This document shows positions 26,210 through 36,284 of a stretch of 64,000 nt of DNA, in pieces (positions within the stretch are counted from its first letter, which is position 1; every line of letters starts with the position of its first letter). Origin of the DNA: Methylomonas sp. (GTDB taxonomy: Bacteria; Pseudomonadota; Gammaproteobacteria; Methylococcales; Methylomonadaceae). The notes beneath the pieces are model-generated. The model was given only the letters and a program-made list of their open reading frames with translations. It did not search any database and was not told the DNA's origin. The stretch is from assembly GCA_026988155.1 (NCBI GenBank), contig JALSLW010000083.1, positions 1 to 64,000 on the forward strand, in the 5' to 3' direction. The position numbers were made by a program, and so were the translations under genes.

Positions 26210-26677
26210 ATGGCAGAACAATACGCAACTGAAGAAAAGAAATTCTCAATTCAAAAAATATATACCAAAGACGTTTCCTTTGAAACCCCAAATTCACCGC
26301 AAATATTTACTGAAAAATGGGAGCCAACCGTTGATTTCAATCTTGGAACTAATGTTGAGCCTTTAGAAAATGCATTATTTGAAGTTACACTGTCTGTAAC
26401 CGTCACTGTAAAATGCAAAGACACAACAGCATATTTAGTAGAAGTTACACAATCTGGAATTTTTTCCCTTGACGGTTTTTCCGATGAAGAAATGGGGCCG
26501 ATGGTTGGAAGTTTTTGCCCTAACATTTTATTCCCCTATGCCAGAGAAGTGGTCTCTGATATTGTGGCAAAAGGCGGCTTTCCTCAACTGCTCCTCGCTC
26601 CAGTCAATTTTGATGCATTATATTCTCAGCATTTGCAACAGGCACAGCAAGCACCCAGTTCAAACACCGTAAATTAA
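26210..26677 (+). CDS. secB: protein-export chaperone SecB
   Basis: A 155-residue cytoplasmic chaperone that holds precursors unfolded and hands them to SecA. Family hallmarks are FSIQKIYTKDVSFETPNSP, FEVTLSVTVT, CPNILFPYAREVVSDIV and GGFPQLLLAPVNFDALY. Full length. Its stop (TAA, 26675-26677) overlaps the ATG of gpsA by one base, so the two are translationally coupled. Confidence 0.95.
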   Translation: MAEQYATEEKKFSIQKIYTKDVSFETPNSPQIFTEKWEPTVDFNLGTNVEPLENALFEVTLSVTVTVKCKDTTAYLVEVTQSGIFSLDGFSDEEMGPMVGSFCPNILFPYAREVVSDIVAKGGFPQLLLAPVNFDALYSQHLQQAQQAPSSNTVN

Positions 26678-27675
26678 TGCAACCAGCAATCAGCGTGTTA
26701 GGCGCTGGCTCATGGGGAACAGCACTTGCTATTCAGGCAGCCAGAAATGGCTGTCATACCCTTTTATGGGGACATAATGCGGAGCACATGGCCTCTCTAT
26801 CTAATAATAGAGAGAATTCACGCTATTTACCGGGCTTCCTATTTCCGGAAAACCTTAGCATTACGGCTAATTTAGAGGATGCCGTTAAATCCAGCCCTCT
26901 TATCCTTATTTCTGTTCCCAGCCATGCCTTTAGAGATACACTGGAAAAAATAAAGCATTTTACCAGCAACAAAACTGAGATCGCATGGGCAACTAAAGGC
27001 TTTAACCCAGATGATGGCGTTTTGTTAAACCAGGTTGTAAAACAGACCTTTTCTGATGAAATTCATACCGCTGTCTTATCAGGCCCTACTTTTGCAAAAG
27101 AAGTGGCGACCGGCCTGCCCACGGCAATTACAATTGCATCGGATAATCTTCGCTTTTCATCTAAAATATCAGACATTCTCCATAACAATTATTTCAGAAT
27201 TTATACCAGCAGTGATATTGTCGGGGTCCAAGTTGGAGGAGCAGTTAAAAATGTACTGGCTATTGCGGCTGGAATTGCTGATGGACTAGGTTTTGGTGCC
27301 AATACCCGATCCGCGTTAATAACCCGGGGACTACAAGAAATCATGCGCCTTGGCATTAAATTAGGCGGCCATGCAGATACCTTTATGGGAATGGCTGGCC
27401 TTGGCGATCTAATTTTGACTTGTACAGACAATCAATCTCGCAACCGTCGCCTTGGACTTGCTTTAGGTGAAGGAAAAAATAAAGAGACGGCCCTTAAAGA
27501 GATAGGTCAGGAAGTTGAAGGTATTTCTGCTGCCAAAGAAACTTACTTACTTTCAATAAAACACGGCATAGAAATGCCAATCATTGAACAGACCTATAAA
27601 GTCCTATACCAAAAGCTCGACCCTCGCATTGCCGTTCAAAACCTTTTAGGCCGTGAGCAAAAGGCAGAATCTTAA
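26677..27675 (+). CDS. gpsA: glycerol-3-phosphate dehydrogenase [NAD(P)+]
   Basis: A 332-residue enzyme reducing dihydroxyacetone phosphate to sn-glycerol-3-phosphate for phospholipid synthesis. It has the dinucleotide fold GAGSWGTALA (about 7-16), SGPTFAKEVATGLPTA, the catalytic Lys in GGAVKNVLAIAAGI, GLGDLILTC and SRNRRLG. Complete and standard. It follows secB with a one-base overlap, the usual arrangement. Confidence 0.95.
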   Translation: MQPAISVLGAGSWGTALAIQAARNGCHTLLWGHNAEHMASLSNNRENSRYLPGFLFPENLSITANLEDAVKSSPLILISVPSHAFRDTLEKIKHFTSNKTEIAWATKGFNPDDGVLLNQVVKQTFSDEIHTAVLSGPTFAKEVATGLPTAITIASDNLRFSSKISDILHNNYFRIYTSSDIVGVQVGGAVKNVLAIAAGIADGLGFGANTRSALITRGLQEIMRLGIKLGGHADTFMGMAGLGDLILTCTDNQSRNRRLGLALGEGKNKETALKEIGQEVEGISAAKETYLLSIKHGIEMPIIEQTYKVLYQKLDPRIAVQNLLGREQKAES

Positions 27676-27877
27676 ATTTAAAAGCATTGTTCTCATAATC
27701 CTAAATAAATCCTGTTGCGCAAGCTTTGTCTCATCACCCGCCTACTTTTTCGAATATTTTACAAAAAAACTTGCTAAATATAAAAAATGTATTATTATAA
27801 AATATAACACTTATTTTTTATACAGTTACAACATCTACCTAATGTAGACTAAAACCCAAGTAAGAAGAGAAAGCATT

Positions 27878-28174
27878 ATGTTACATATTATTAGCAACCT
27901 ACCCATATCTCCTTCATTTTTAGAAAAAACGAGTTCAGGTGATACCGTCATCTTTACTGGCAATGCTATTTTTGCTGTAAAACAAAACAGTTCCGATACA
28001 GAGAAAACATTAACTCAAAAAACATTTAACCATATAAACCTCTGTGTTCGCAGAGCAGATCTACTTATTAAGAACATTTCAAATAGCGAACTTTGGCACA
28101 GTGTAGCTATAATAGATGAAGATCAGTACAAAAATGTTACATCTGAATGTTTTGCGTTTAAATCCTGCAATTGA
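27878..28174 (+). CDS. TusB/DsrH-like protein
   Basis: A 98-residue protein with the DsrH/TusB outline: MLHIISNLP at the start, a central (T)VIFTGNAIFAV strand, CVRRADLLIKN and a final IDEDQYKNVT followed by a short tail. TusB is part of the TusBCD sulfur relay for tRNA 2-thiouridine, and DsrH of the dsrEFH relay in sulfur oxidisers. No tusC/tusD or dsrE/F partner is adjacent, which is unusual. The match is from overall pattern only, so it could be another small alpha/beta protein. It is probably co-transcribed with dciA (18-base gap). Confidence 0.5.
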   Translation: MLHIISNLPISPSFLEKTSSGDTVIFTGNAIFAVKQNSSDTEKTLTQKTFNHINLCVRRADLLIKNISNSELWHSVAIIDEDQYKNVTSECFAFKSCN

Positions 28175-28192
28175 TACTGATTTTCCATTTTT

Positions 28193-28657
28193 ATGGCCTT
28201 TAAGACTAATACGTTTAAATCAGCTCTAGGCTATAACGGCAAAATCTTTACACTTTATAAGTATAAGATAGAAACTCAGGCTACACTGCTAAAAAAAATT
28301 AAAGCCACTTTGCCTGATCACTTATCCGCTCACGCTTTATACTGCGTTTTATCTAATAAAAAAGTTTCCCTTTATACCGATTCGGCCATTTGGTCTTCTC
28401 AGCTTAGATTTTATCACCAGACAATACTTCAGGGTCTATTAAGCTCACATGAAGGGGTTATTGAAACCCTTCAGATAAAAATCACTCCTTCGTCCATTGA
28501 GCAGAAACCAGAACAAAAGAAAACAAAAAATATTCCTTCTGATGAGAATATTGATTATATTTTAGAACAGGCGGAACACCTGAATGAGGGGAACCTAAAA
28601 GACGCCCTACTACGGCTAGGTCAAACTTTTCAAAAAAAATCTAAGCCATACAAGTAG
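28193..28657 (+). CDS. dciA: DciA-like replicative helicase loader (DUF721)
   Basis: A 154-residue protein whose first 105 residues fit the DUF721/DciA KH-like domain: LLKKIKATLPDHLSAHAL, VSLYTDSAIWSSQLRFY and a final strand IETLQIKITP. The tail is charged and helical. DciA loads DnaB in bacteria that lack DnaC. The neighbour lpxC is also the usual neighbour of dciA in Gammaproteobacteria (lpxC-dciA-secA), although here the two are convergent. Confidence 0.75.
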   Translation: MAFKTNTFKSALGYNGKIFTLYKYKIETQATLLKKIKATLPDHLSAHALYCVLSNKKVSLYTDSAIWSSQLRFYHQTILQGLLSSHEGVIETLQIKITPSSIEQKPEQKKTKNIPSDENIDYILEQAEHLNEGNLKDALLRLGQTFQKKSKPYK

Positions 28658-28912
28658 AAAAGGAAGTTGCTTTCAACCTAAATAAATCAGCTGAGTACGA
28701 ATTTTGTGGGAAGTCTGGAAAAAATGGCCACAGCCTTTATTGAGGACTATCCCGCAGAGTTTTAGCCCATATTTTCAAGCTGTTAAGCGATTTCATATCG
28801 CCAAACGGGGGAACGGATAAATATACTAGACATATCCAGCCTACATTAACTTATTAAAAAATATAGCGTTCTACTAATTTTTCTTGGCTCAACTTCCTCA
28901 ATTTAACGTTGC

Positions 28913-29836
28913 TTATGAGTCTTCACCTGACGAGGGAATTGAACGCATAAAAGCGATGGGTGCATCTTCTTCATTTTCAAATGAAACCTTTTCCCATGCA
29001 TCTTTATTTTCCAGCAAAGCCAGCAATAATTTGTTATTTAAAGCATGTCCTGACTTAAACCCCTTAAACTCACCGATCAGGCTATGGCCTAACAGATACA
29101 AATCGCCTATTGCATCCAATATTTTATGTTTTACAAACTCATCGGCATACCGCAGCCCATCTTCATTGATTACCTTGTTATTATCTACAACAATGGCATT
29201 ATCTAAACTTCCCCCCAACGCCAGGTTATTTTCCCTTAAAAATTCGATATCTTTCATAAAACCAAAAGTTCTTGCCCGACTCACTTCTTTTACAAAAGTA
29301 GTCGATGAAAAATCCATTACAGATGTTTTTAAATGATCAGGAAACGCCGGATGATCAAAATCGATAGTAAAGGTTACCTTGAAACCGTCAAAGGGTTCGA
29401 AAGCGGCCCATTTATCATCATCTTCGACTCGAATAGCCTTTTTTATTCGAATATACTGTTTAGGCCTGTCCTGTTCAAATACGCCGGCAGACTGCAATAA
29501 AAACACAAAGGGGCCGGCACTCCCGTCCATAATGGGAACTTCCGCCGCGCTTACATCGACAATGGCATTATCGATCCCCAGACCGGCAAGAGCAGAAAGC
29601 AGATGCTCAACAGTAGCGACTTTAATCCCATCTTTGACCAATGTGGTTGAAAGCATAGTTTCACCGACATTTTCTGGCGTTGCATTAATTGTAACCGGAT
29701 TTTCCAGGTCAACCCTTCGAAAACGGATGCCTGTATTTGGTTCTGCAGGATGCAAGGTTAAATAGACCTTATCCCCGCTATGCAAACCTACGCCAGTTGC
29801 TCTGATGGTATTCTTTAATGTTCTTTGCTTAATCAT
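28913..29836 (-). CDS. lpxC: UDP-3-O-acyl-N-acetylglucosamine deacetylase
   Basis: A 307-residue zinc enzyme for the committed step of lipid A synthesis. It begins [21 protein letters not shown], with zinc ligand His78 in VEHLLSAL and the HKILDAIGD motif (second His and Asp, about 237-241). Catalytic His in [20 protein letters not shown]. The protein confirms a Gram-negative outer membrane. It closes the dcw cluster 56 bases after ftsZ. Confidence 0.96.
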   Translation of the reverse strand: MIKQRTLKNTIRATGVGLHSGDKVYLTLHPAEPNTGIRFRRVDLENPVTINATPENVGETMLSTTLVKDGIKVATVEHLLSALAGLGIDNAIVDVSAAEVPIMDGSAGPFVFLLQSAGVFEQDRPKQYIRIKKAIRVEDDDKWAAFEPFDGFKVTFTIDFDHPAFPDHLKTSVMDFSSTTFVKEVSRARTFGFMKDIEFLRENNLALGGSLDNAIVVDNNKVINEDGLRYADEFVKHKILDAIGDLYLLGHSLIGEFKGFKSGHALNNKLLLALLENKDAWEKVSFENEEDAPIAFMRSIPSSGEDS

Positions 29837-29892
29837 ATATTGCTATCAATAAAAACTAATTCGCAATTTTATCACACTTTCAGCCAACAGCC

Positions 29893-31053
29893 TTAATCTG
29901 CCTGGCGTCTCAAAAAAGCCGGAACATCAAGGTAATCCAAATCCACATCAGTTTTAGGCTGTGCACCAAAACGCGTTTCTCTCGGTTCCTGCTTGCTTTG
30001 TCTGATAACGGTAGGTTTGTCTAAAACATCATAATTAATATCACCTGCAGCCGCCTTTTGTACCAATTTAACAGGGGAGTTTACTGCTGCAGCTTTATTG
30101 CTGCCCATACCTGTTGCTACAACGGTAACCTTGATTTCATCACCCATTTCAGGATTTGTTGCCATGCCGATCTTCATATCAGCTTCTTCCGATGCAAAGG
30201 CCTGCATTATGCTGCCAATTTCATCAAACTCTGTTAGCTCCATATCTGCAGCAGTTACATTAACCAAAATACCTTTCGCACCCTGCAGGTTAATATCTTC
30301 CAATAATGGACAGGCAATTGCCTGCTCGGCAGCTTCTCTGGCACGATTTTCACCTGAAGCGGCACCAGAACCCATAATGGCAGCCCCCATGTTAGCCATT
30401 ACCGTTTTCACATCTGCAAAATCAACATTGATCAGACCGGGGTGGGTAATAAGCTCTGTAATGCCTTGCACCGCATCTAATAAAACATCGTTAGCGGCAT
30501 TAAAAGCATTGGTTACAGACAGATTACCACCCAGTACAGGCAATAGCTTTTGATTTGGAATAATAATGAGCGAATCAACATATTTTTCCAGTTCACGAAT
30601 TCCTTCCTCCGCCACTAGCTTTTTCTTTTTACCTTCAAAATCGAACGGTTTAGTAACGACAGCAACAGTGAGCACTCCTAGGTCTTTAGCAACTTCCGCA
30701 AGCACCGAGATAGCTCCCGTTCCGGTTCCACCGCCCATTCCAGCAGTTAAAAAAACCATATCTGCACCATCAATGACTTCTTTAATATGTTCTCTATTTT
30801 CTTCAGCAGCCAGCTTACCCACTTCCGGTTTTGTTCCTGCGCCCAAGCCTTTTGTAAGTTCAATGCCTAATTGAACCTTAGTTTCAACATTTAACCTGCG
30901 CAATGCCTGTGCATCTGTATTTGCACAAACAAATTGAACACCTTCAATAAGGCTGTCTATCATATGATCAACTGCATTGCCGCCGCCACCGCCAACACCG
31001 ATAACCTTAATAACCGCACCATCACTATGCATATCCATTAATTCATATTTCAT
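29893..31053 (-). CDS. ftsZ: cell division protein FtsZ
   Basis: A 386-residue tubulin-like GTPase that forms the Z ring. GGGTGTG signature at 107-113; T7-loop NVDFADVKTVM; conserved C-terminal peptide LDYLDVPAFLRRQAD that binds FtsA and ZipA. Length is normal. A 22-base gap separates it from ftsA. Confidence 0.97.
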   Translation of the reverse strand: MKYELMDMHSDGAVIKVIGVGGGGGNAVDHMIDSLIEGVQFVCANTDAQALRRLNVETKVQLGIELTKGLGAGTKPEVGKLAAEENREHIKEVIDGADMVFLTAGMGGGTGTGAISVLAEVAKDLGVLTVAVVTKPFDFEGKKKKLVAEEGIRELEKYVDSLIIIPNQKLLPVLGGNLSVTNAFNAANDVLLDAVQGITELITHPGLINVDFADVKTVMANMGAAIMGSGAASGENRAREAAEQAIACPLLEDINLQGAKGILVNVTAADMELTEFDEIGSIMQAFASEEADMKIGMATNPEMGDEIKVTVVATGMGSNKAAAVNSPVKLVQKAAAGDINYDVLDKPTVIRQSKQEPRETRFGAQPKTDVDLDYLDVPAFLRRQAD

Positions 31054-31075
31054 TTTCTTTCCTCATCCACACAAT

Positions 31076-32308
31076 TTAAAAATTACCTTGAAACCAACTC
31101 TTCATTTTGGCCCAAATACTTTCACTACTACTCAAACTTTCAGTTCTTCCATGATGATCTCTTCCATATAGCAACAATCCTACTCCAGTAGAATAAATTG
31201 GATTTTGCACAACATCTGTCAGTCCTGAAACATGCTGTGGCACACCAATCCGTACCGGCATATGAAAAATCTCTTCAGCCAAATCAACAAGACCACGAAC
31301 TTTAGAACTCCCGCCTGTCATTACCATACCCGCTGCGATTAAATCCTCATAACCGCTTCGTCTTAATTCTGCCTGAACTAACAGCATTAACTCTTCATAC
31401 CTTGGTTCAACAATTTCTGCCAGGTTTTGCGCTGATATTTTTCTTGGCTCTCTATCACCGATACTTGGTACATCAATCATCTGCTCTGCATCTGCTATTT
31501 GCGTTAATGCACAGGCATATTCACGCTTAATCTCTTCTGCACTTTTCGTCGGAGTTCTTAAAGCAACGGCTATATCGTTAGTCACCTGATCTCCGGCTAT
31601 AGGAATAACGGCCGTATGCTTAATTGCACCTTCTGAAAAAATTGCAATATCAGTGGTTCCTCCGCCAATATCAATCAGGCAAACACCCAATTCCTTTTCA
31701 TCCTCTGTTAATACAGATGTACATGATGCCAACTGTTCTAAAACAATGTCATCCACTTCTAGCCCACATCGTCTGATACATTTAATGATATTCTGAGCAG
31801 CACTCACACTGCCAGTCACCATATGAACCTTGGCTTCAAGCCTTATGCCTGACATACCTATCGGCTCTTTTATACCTTCTTGCTGATCAATTACGAATTC
31901 CTGAGGCAATATATGCAATATCTTTTGATCTGCGGGTATTGCAACAGCTCTGGCTGAGTCAATCACCCTATCAATATCATATTGCATAACCTCTTTATCC
32001 TTAATTGCCACAATGCCATGAGAGTTCAAACTCTTAATATGACTTCCGGCAATTCCTGCAAAAACGGACTGAACCTGACAGCCCGCCATCAGTTCAGCTT
32101 CTTCCACTGCACGCTGAATTGAATGTACCGTTGATTCTAAATTGACAACCACACCTTTTTTTAAGCCTTTTGATGGAGCCGTTCCTATTCCGATGATTTC
32201 TATCTCATCGTTTCCAGTATGTTCAGCCACAATAGCAGCCACTTTAGAAGTGCCGATATCAAGTCCTACAATAATATTTCGTTCTGTTTTCTTTGCCATA
32301 CTCAACAC
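31076..32308 (-). CDS. ftsA: cell division protein FtsA
   Basis: A 410-residue actin-like ATPase that anchors FtsZ to the membrane. Phosphate-1 loop VGLDIGTSKVAAIV, phosphate-2 DIGGGTTDIAIF, adenosine motif MTGGSSKVRGLVDLAEE, and a C-terminal amphipathic helix (IWAKMKSWFQGNF) that targets the membrane. It starts two bases after ftsQ ends. Confidence 0.97.
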   Translation of the reverse strand: MLSMAKKTERNIIVGLDIGTSKVAAIVAEHTGNDEIEIIGIGTAPSKGLKKGVVVNLESTVHSIQRAVEEAELMAGCQVQSVFAGIAGSHIKSLNSHGIVAIKDKEVMQYDIDRVIDSARAVAIPADQKILHILPQEFVIDQQEGIKEPIGMSGIRLEAKVHMVTGSVSAAQNIIKCIRRCGLEVDDIVLEQLASCTSVLTEDEKELGVCLIDIGGGTTDIAIFSEGAIKHTAVIPIAGDQVTNDIAVALRTPTKSAEEIKREYACALTQIADAEQMIDVPSIGDREPRKISAQNLAEIVEPRYEELMLLVQAELRRSGYEDLIAAGMVMTGGSSKVRGLVDLAEEIFHMPVRIGVPQHVSGLTDVVQNPIYSTGVGLLLYGRDHHGRTESLSSSESIWAKMKSWFQGNF

Positions 32309-32310
32309 AC

Positions 32311-33054
32311 TTATGATTTATTCATTTCAGCTATTTTCTTCCAGTCTATTGCATCATCGCCTTGTTTCCACGTTAGGGCGTATCCATTTGAATATCTCAA
32401 ATCAACCACTGCAATTTTTGCCATTTGCTCCTCTGTTATTAAAGAAATCGTATTTAAAAACCGCTGTATTTTTTCTAAAGGCTGATTTCTTCCTGCATTT
32501 AGCACTATTTTATTTTGTAACTTAATAGTCCACGCTCTTCTTTCATTAATCTGGAACTCTGCTAATTTCATTCTCTGCTCAGTAAACGCATCAGACAGCT
32601 CATTGACCACCCCTAGCATTTTCTTTTCGTACCCATCAGGCCCAGCCAATAAAATCAATTCACTAAAATCATTAATTTTGTCTGGTTTAAAACGCTTTCC
32701 CTTTTTATTTAACAGTTCATTATCGCCCCACCTTACTACTGGCCTCTGTTCATCAATCATTACATTGATGGTATCAGGCCAGATTCTTTCAACAGTTGCT
32801 GACTCTACCCAAGGCAACGCCTTGACTGATTCCTGAATCTGCTGAATATCCGCATTGTAAAATCCATTATTAACCCGGTTGCGCATCACTTCTTTTATCT
32901 TGCCGGTAGCTATATATTGAAATGCCCCAACAACCCTTACATATTTGACCGGTAGCCAACCGGCTCCCTGCACCTTAAACTCTTGCCACCCTTTCCATCC
33001 AGCCATTAGCACTAAAACAAATCCAAATAGAAAATAAATAGCCGTTTTATTCAT
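32311..33054 (-). CDS. ftsQ: cell division protein FtsQ
   Basis: A 247-residue bitopic divisome protein: one transmembrane helix (AIYFLFGFVLVLMAGW, about 4-20), a POTRA domain (about 40-110: VRVVGAFQYI, LPWVESATVERIWPDTINVMIDEQRPV) and a beta domain. It links FtsK with the FtsB/FtsL pair. The start lies inside the end of ddl (8-base overlap). Confidence 0.93.
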   Translation of the reverse strand: MNKTAIYFLFGFVLVLMAGWKGWQEFKVQGAGWLPVKYVRVVGAFQYIATGKIKEVMRNRVNNGFYNADIQQIQESVKALPWVESATVERIWPDTINVMIDEQRPVVRWGDNELLNKKGKRFKPDKINDFSELILLAGPDGYEKKMLGVVNELSDAFTEQRMKLAEFQINERRAWTIKLQNKIVLNAGRNQPLEKIQRFLNTISLITEEQMAKIAVVDLRYSNGYALTWKQGDDAIDWKKIAEMNKS

Positions 33055-33982
33055 TCATGCCTGTTTCTAAAATTCGCCAAACCAACTCATCAAAATTACA
33101 CCCGCCTGCTTTTGCGGCCATGGGGACAAGACTGTGGTCAGTCATGCCCGGCACTGTGTTTACTTCTATCAGCTGTATTTGGCCCTGCCGGTCAATAAAT
33201 GCATCAACACGTCCCCAGCCTTTAACACCAACCACTCCGCAAGCTTCTACTGCCATTGACTGCAAATCACTTTCCTGCTTTTCTGACAATCCGCAAGGAC
33301 AATGGTATTGAGTACGATTTGATTGGTATTTAGCTTCAAAATCATAAAATACATTAGCCGTTTCCAGACGGATAACAGGCAATGCCTCTCCATCAATCAC
33401 TGCAACGGTATATTCATCCCCTTCAACCCATGCTTCCACAAGCACGTCGCACAGATAGCCTTCGGCAACTGACATGGCTTTTAACAGTTCGTCCCTATTG
33501 TTTGCTTTGCTCATTCCTATGCTGGAACCTTCCTGAGCAGGCTTTACAATAACTGGAAAACCTAAGCTTCCAATGCAAGAGTCTATTTCCTGCACACTAT
33601 TTAAAACAAACCACTTTGGAGTGGCCAGCCCAGCGCCTTGCCAGCAAAGTTTGGTTCGCAATTTATCCATGGTCAGTGCCGAAGCCATCACTCCGGAACC
33701 TGTATAGGGCATTTTCATTGCATCTAAAACACCTTGCAAAACACCATCTTCTCCGCCACGTCCATGAATAATATTAAAAACCCTGTCAATTTTTTCTCCT
33801 GACAGCATTTCTATTAAATTTTCTTTAATATCAACTGCAATAACATCGACGCCCTGTCTTTCCAATGCATCAGTAACAGCCATTCCACTTTTAATTGAAA
33901 TATCTCTTTCGGCTGAGACTCCACCCATTAAAACAGCCACTTTTCCAAACTTTTCTGGCTGCTGAATGGTCATTTCCTTCAC
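33047..33982 (-). CDS. ddl: D-alanine--D-alanine ligase
   Basis: A 311-residue ATP-grasp ligase that makes the D-Ala-D-Ala end of the peptidoglycan stem. Motifs: VLMGGVSAERDISIKSG, HGRGGEDGVLQG, YTGSGVMASALTMDK, FPVIVKPAQEGSSIGM and EVNTVPGMTDHSLVPMAA. The ATG at 33982 overlaps the end of murB by four bases; an ATG three codons on is a possible alternative. Confidence 0.96.
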   Translation of the reverse strand: MKEMTIQQPEKFGKVAVLMGGVSAERDISIKSGMAVTDALERQGVDVIAVDIKENLIEMLSGEKIDRVFNIIHGRGGEDGVLQGVLDAMKMPYTGSGVMASALTMDKLRTKLCWQGAGLATPKWFVLNSVQEIDSCIGSLGFPVIVKPAQEGSSIGMSKANNRDELLKAMSVAEGYLCDVLVEAWVEGDEYTVAVIDGEALPVIRLETANVFYDFEAKYQSNRTQYHCPCGLSEKQESDLQSMAVEACGVVGVKGWGRVDAFIDRQGQIQLIEVNTVPGMTDHSLVPMAAKAGGCNFDELVWRILETGMNE

Positions 33983-34851
33983 AAGGATTCCCCCACCCTA
34001 CAAACCTCTGTACACAATGTCACTCCCATCTGTTGCTGCACCTGTGACTGAATATAGGCAATTAATTCTTCAATATTGGTCGCCGTCGCGCTCCCTGTGT
34101 TCTCAATAAAATTTGCATGCTTTTCTGATACACAGGCACCTCCAATTGCATAGCCTTTTAAGCCGCAGGCTTCTATTAATCTGGCGGCAAAATCACCTGG
34201 CGGATTCTTAAACACAGACCCGCAGGTTGGCTTGTTTGTAGGCTGAGTCAGTCCACGTTTCTCCAATAATTCTTTAACTTTTTGCTGGCTTAACTCAGCT
34301 TTGCCTTTTCGCAAATTTAATTCGGCAGATAAAAACCATTCACCTTCCAAACCTTTCACTGACCGATAAGCCACTTCAAATGCCTCAGCCCCTTGTTTTC
34401 TAACCAACCCATCTGCATTAATCATTTCAACGCTATCAACAATATTCCAGGTCTCCCCGCCAAATGCACCTGCGTTCATTTTTAATGCACCTCCCATGGT
34501 TCCAGGGATTCCAGCTAAAAACTCTGCGCCAGCCAATCCAAGTCCCATACAAAATTTTGCAACATGGGCACTAGGGACACCAGCCTCCACATAAACTTTT
34601 CCTGACTCTAGCAATTGCATCCTCTTTAATCGTCCCCGGGTATTAATCACTGTGCCTTTAATGCCACCGTCGCGTACTAGCAAATTGCTGCCCAGCCCAA
34701 GCCAGTAAACATTCTGCTGTTTAGGCAATGCTTTAAGGAATTCAATTAAGTCATTTCTATCTATGGGCAAATACATCTGTTCTGCCGGGCCTCCAACCCG
34801 CCAGCTGGTATATTTAGCCAATGGTTCATTTTTTAGCAAAGTCCCTTTCAT
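33979..34851 (-). CDS. murB: UDP-N-acetylenolpyruvoylglucosamine reductase
   Basis: A 290-residue FAD enzyme that makes UDP-MurNAc. FAD-binding [35 protein letters not shown], the catalytic Ser in [20 protein letters not shown] and the final Glu in [14 protein letters not shown]. It is the shorter (type II-like) form, not the E. coli 342-residue form. It overlaps murC by four bases. Confidence 0.95.
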   Translation of the reverse strand: MKGTLLKNEPLAKYTSWRVGGPAEQMYLPIDRNDLIEFLKALPKQQNVYWLGLGSNLLVRDGGIKGTVINTRGRLKRMQLLESGKVYVEAGVPSAHVAKFCMGLGLAGAEFLAGIPGTMGGALKMNAGAFGGETWNIVDSVEMINADGLVRKQGAEAFEVAYRSVKGLEGEWFLSAELNLRKGKAELSQQKVKELLEKRGLTQPTNKPTCGSVFKNPPGDFAARLIEACGLKGYAIGGACVSEKHANFIENTGSATATNIEELIAYIQSQVQQQMGVTLCTEVCRVGESL

Positions 34852-36284
34852 TTCTTTATAGCATTAGCAAGTTGCTCAGGCAGTTCAGCGGCAATTTGTC
34901 CTACACTGCCTGCACCCATGGTTAATACCACATCATCTTTCTGTACAATGCCGGCCAGAATAGCGGCCAGTTCATTACGGTCTTTAACAAATACGGGGTT
35001 TACCTGCCCTCGCATTCGAATGGCACTTGATAAGGCCTGACCATTCGCACCCACAATTTCATCTTCGCCTGCTGTATAAATATCAAGCAAGATTAGAAAG
35101 TCTACAGTCGATAATACCTCTACAAAATCTTCAAATAAATCCCTAGTTCTAGTGTACCTATGCGGCTGAAACACAACCACCTTCCTTCTATCTGGCCATG
35201 CCTGACGCATAGCCTCCAATGTTGCAGCCACTTCTCTTGGATGATGCCCATAATCGTCAACCAGTGAAATACGCCCATCTCCCAGCACAATATCGCCGTT
35301 CAACTGAAAGCGCCGGCCAATCCCTTTAAATGTCTCCAGGCTTTTTATAATTGCCTGATCGTCCACGTCCAGTCGCGTTGCAATCGCAATTGATGCCAAT
35401 GCATTCAGCATATTGTGCCAGCCAGGCATATTTAAGGTAACGTGCAAAGGTTTATGATCACCCCAACGCTCAACGGTAAAAGAGGTTTGCATACCCTTCT
35501 GCTTTATATCTGTAGCTCGGACATCAGCATCTTCATGTACACCGTAGGTTTTTACCGGCTTGGCTATTTCATTCAATATTTCCTGTACGCCTGGATCATC
35601 AAGACACATAACAGCCAAACCATAAAAGGGCAAATGATGTAAAAACTCTAAAAAAGTTTCTTTCAATCGCTGATAGCTTCCTCCATAGGTCTCCATATGA
35701 TCCTGATCAATATTAGTTACCACAGCCATCATCGGTTGCAGATGCAAAAACGAAGCATCACTTTCATCCGCTTCTGCCACTAAGTATTGACCTAAACCTA
35801 GCTTGGCGTTAGTACCTGCACTATTTAACCGTCCCCCAATTACAAAAGTTGGATCTAAGCCGCCTTCTGCAAGTATGCTGGCAGTTAAGCTTGTGGTTGT
35901 GGTTTTGCCATGAGTGCCTGCTACCGCAATTCCAAACCTAAAGCGCATTAATTCTGCCAGCATTTCAGCTCGAGGAATCACAGGAATTTTATTGGCATAG
36001 GCGGCTTTAACTTCCTTATTTTTTTTGTCAACGGCTGTAGAGGTAACCACTACATCTACATTTTTTACATTGTCTTTAGTATGCCCAATATGTACGGTGA
36101 CGCCTTGCTGCTGCAGTCTTTTAGTAACAGCACTTTCTTTAATATCTGACCCTGAAACGTCATAGCCCAAATTTGATAGCACTTCAGCAATGCCACTCAT
36201 TCCTGTACCGCCGACACCGACAAAATGAATCTTCTTTATGACCCCTAACAATTGAGTAGGTCTCTGTATATCTGGCATATTCAT
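34848..36284 (-). CDS. murC: UDP-N-acetylmuramate--L-alanine ligase
   Basis: A 478-residue Mur ligase. It starts with the nucleotide-binding [17 protein letters not shown], has the ATP loop [24 protein letters not shown], the central [15 protein letters not shown], and [13 protein letters not shown]. It adds L-Ala to UDP-MurNAc. Four-base overlaps with murG and murB show tight coupling. Confidence 0.97.
   Translation of the reverse strand: MNMPDIQRPTQLLGVIKKIHFVGVGGTGMSGIAEVLSNLGYDVSGSDIKESAVTKRLQQQGVTVHIGHTKDNVKNVDVVVTSTAVDKKNKEVKAAYANKIPVIPRAEMLAELMRFRFGIAVAGTHGKTTTTSLTASILAEGGLDPTFVIGGRLNSAGTNAKLGLGQYLVAEADESDASFLHLQPMMAVVTNIDQDHMETYGGSYQRLKETFLEFLHHLPFYGLAVMCLDDPGVQEILNEIAKPVKTYGVHEDADVRATDIKQKGMQTSFTVERWGDHKPLHVTLNMPGWHNMLNALASIAIATRLDVDDQAIIKSLETFKGIGRRFQLNGDIVLGDGRISLVDDYGHHPREVAATLEAMRQAWPDRRKVVVFQPHRYTRTRDLFEDFVEVLSTVDFLILLDIYTAGEDEIVGANGQALSSAIRMRGQVNPVFVKDRNELAAILAGIVQKDDVVLTMGAGSVGQIAAELPEQLANAIKK

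Noticed and set aside
6585-28690. CCTAAATAAATCAG found at 6585-6598 and 28677-28690 (12 bases of it also at 27700-27711)
   Set aside because: An AT-rich 14-16-mer seen twice in 64 kb can occur by chance; no inverted ends or target duplication around it.
28785-28802. GCGAT/ATCGC hairpin between dciA and lpxC as a terminator
   Set aside because: Five-base stem with no U-run on either side.
30098-30553. Long plus-strand frames opposite ftsZ and other dcw genes
   Set aside because: Shadows of strongly conserved minus-strand genes, without start signals or recognisable protein sequence.
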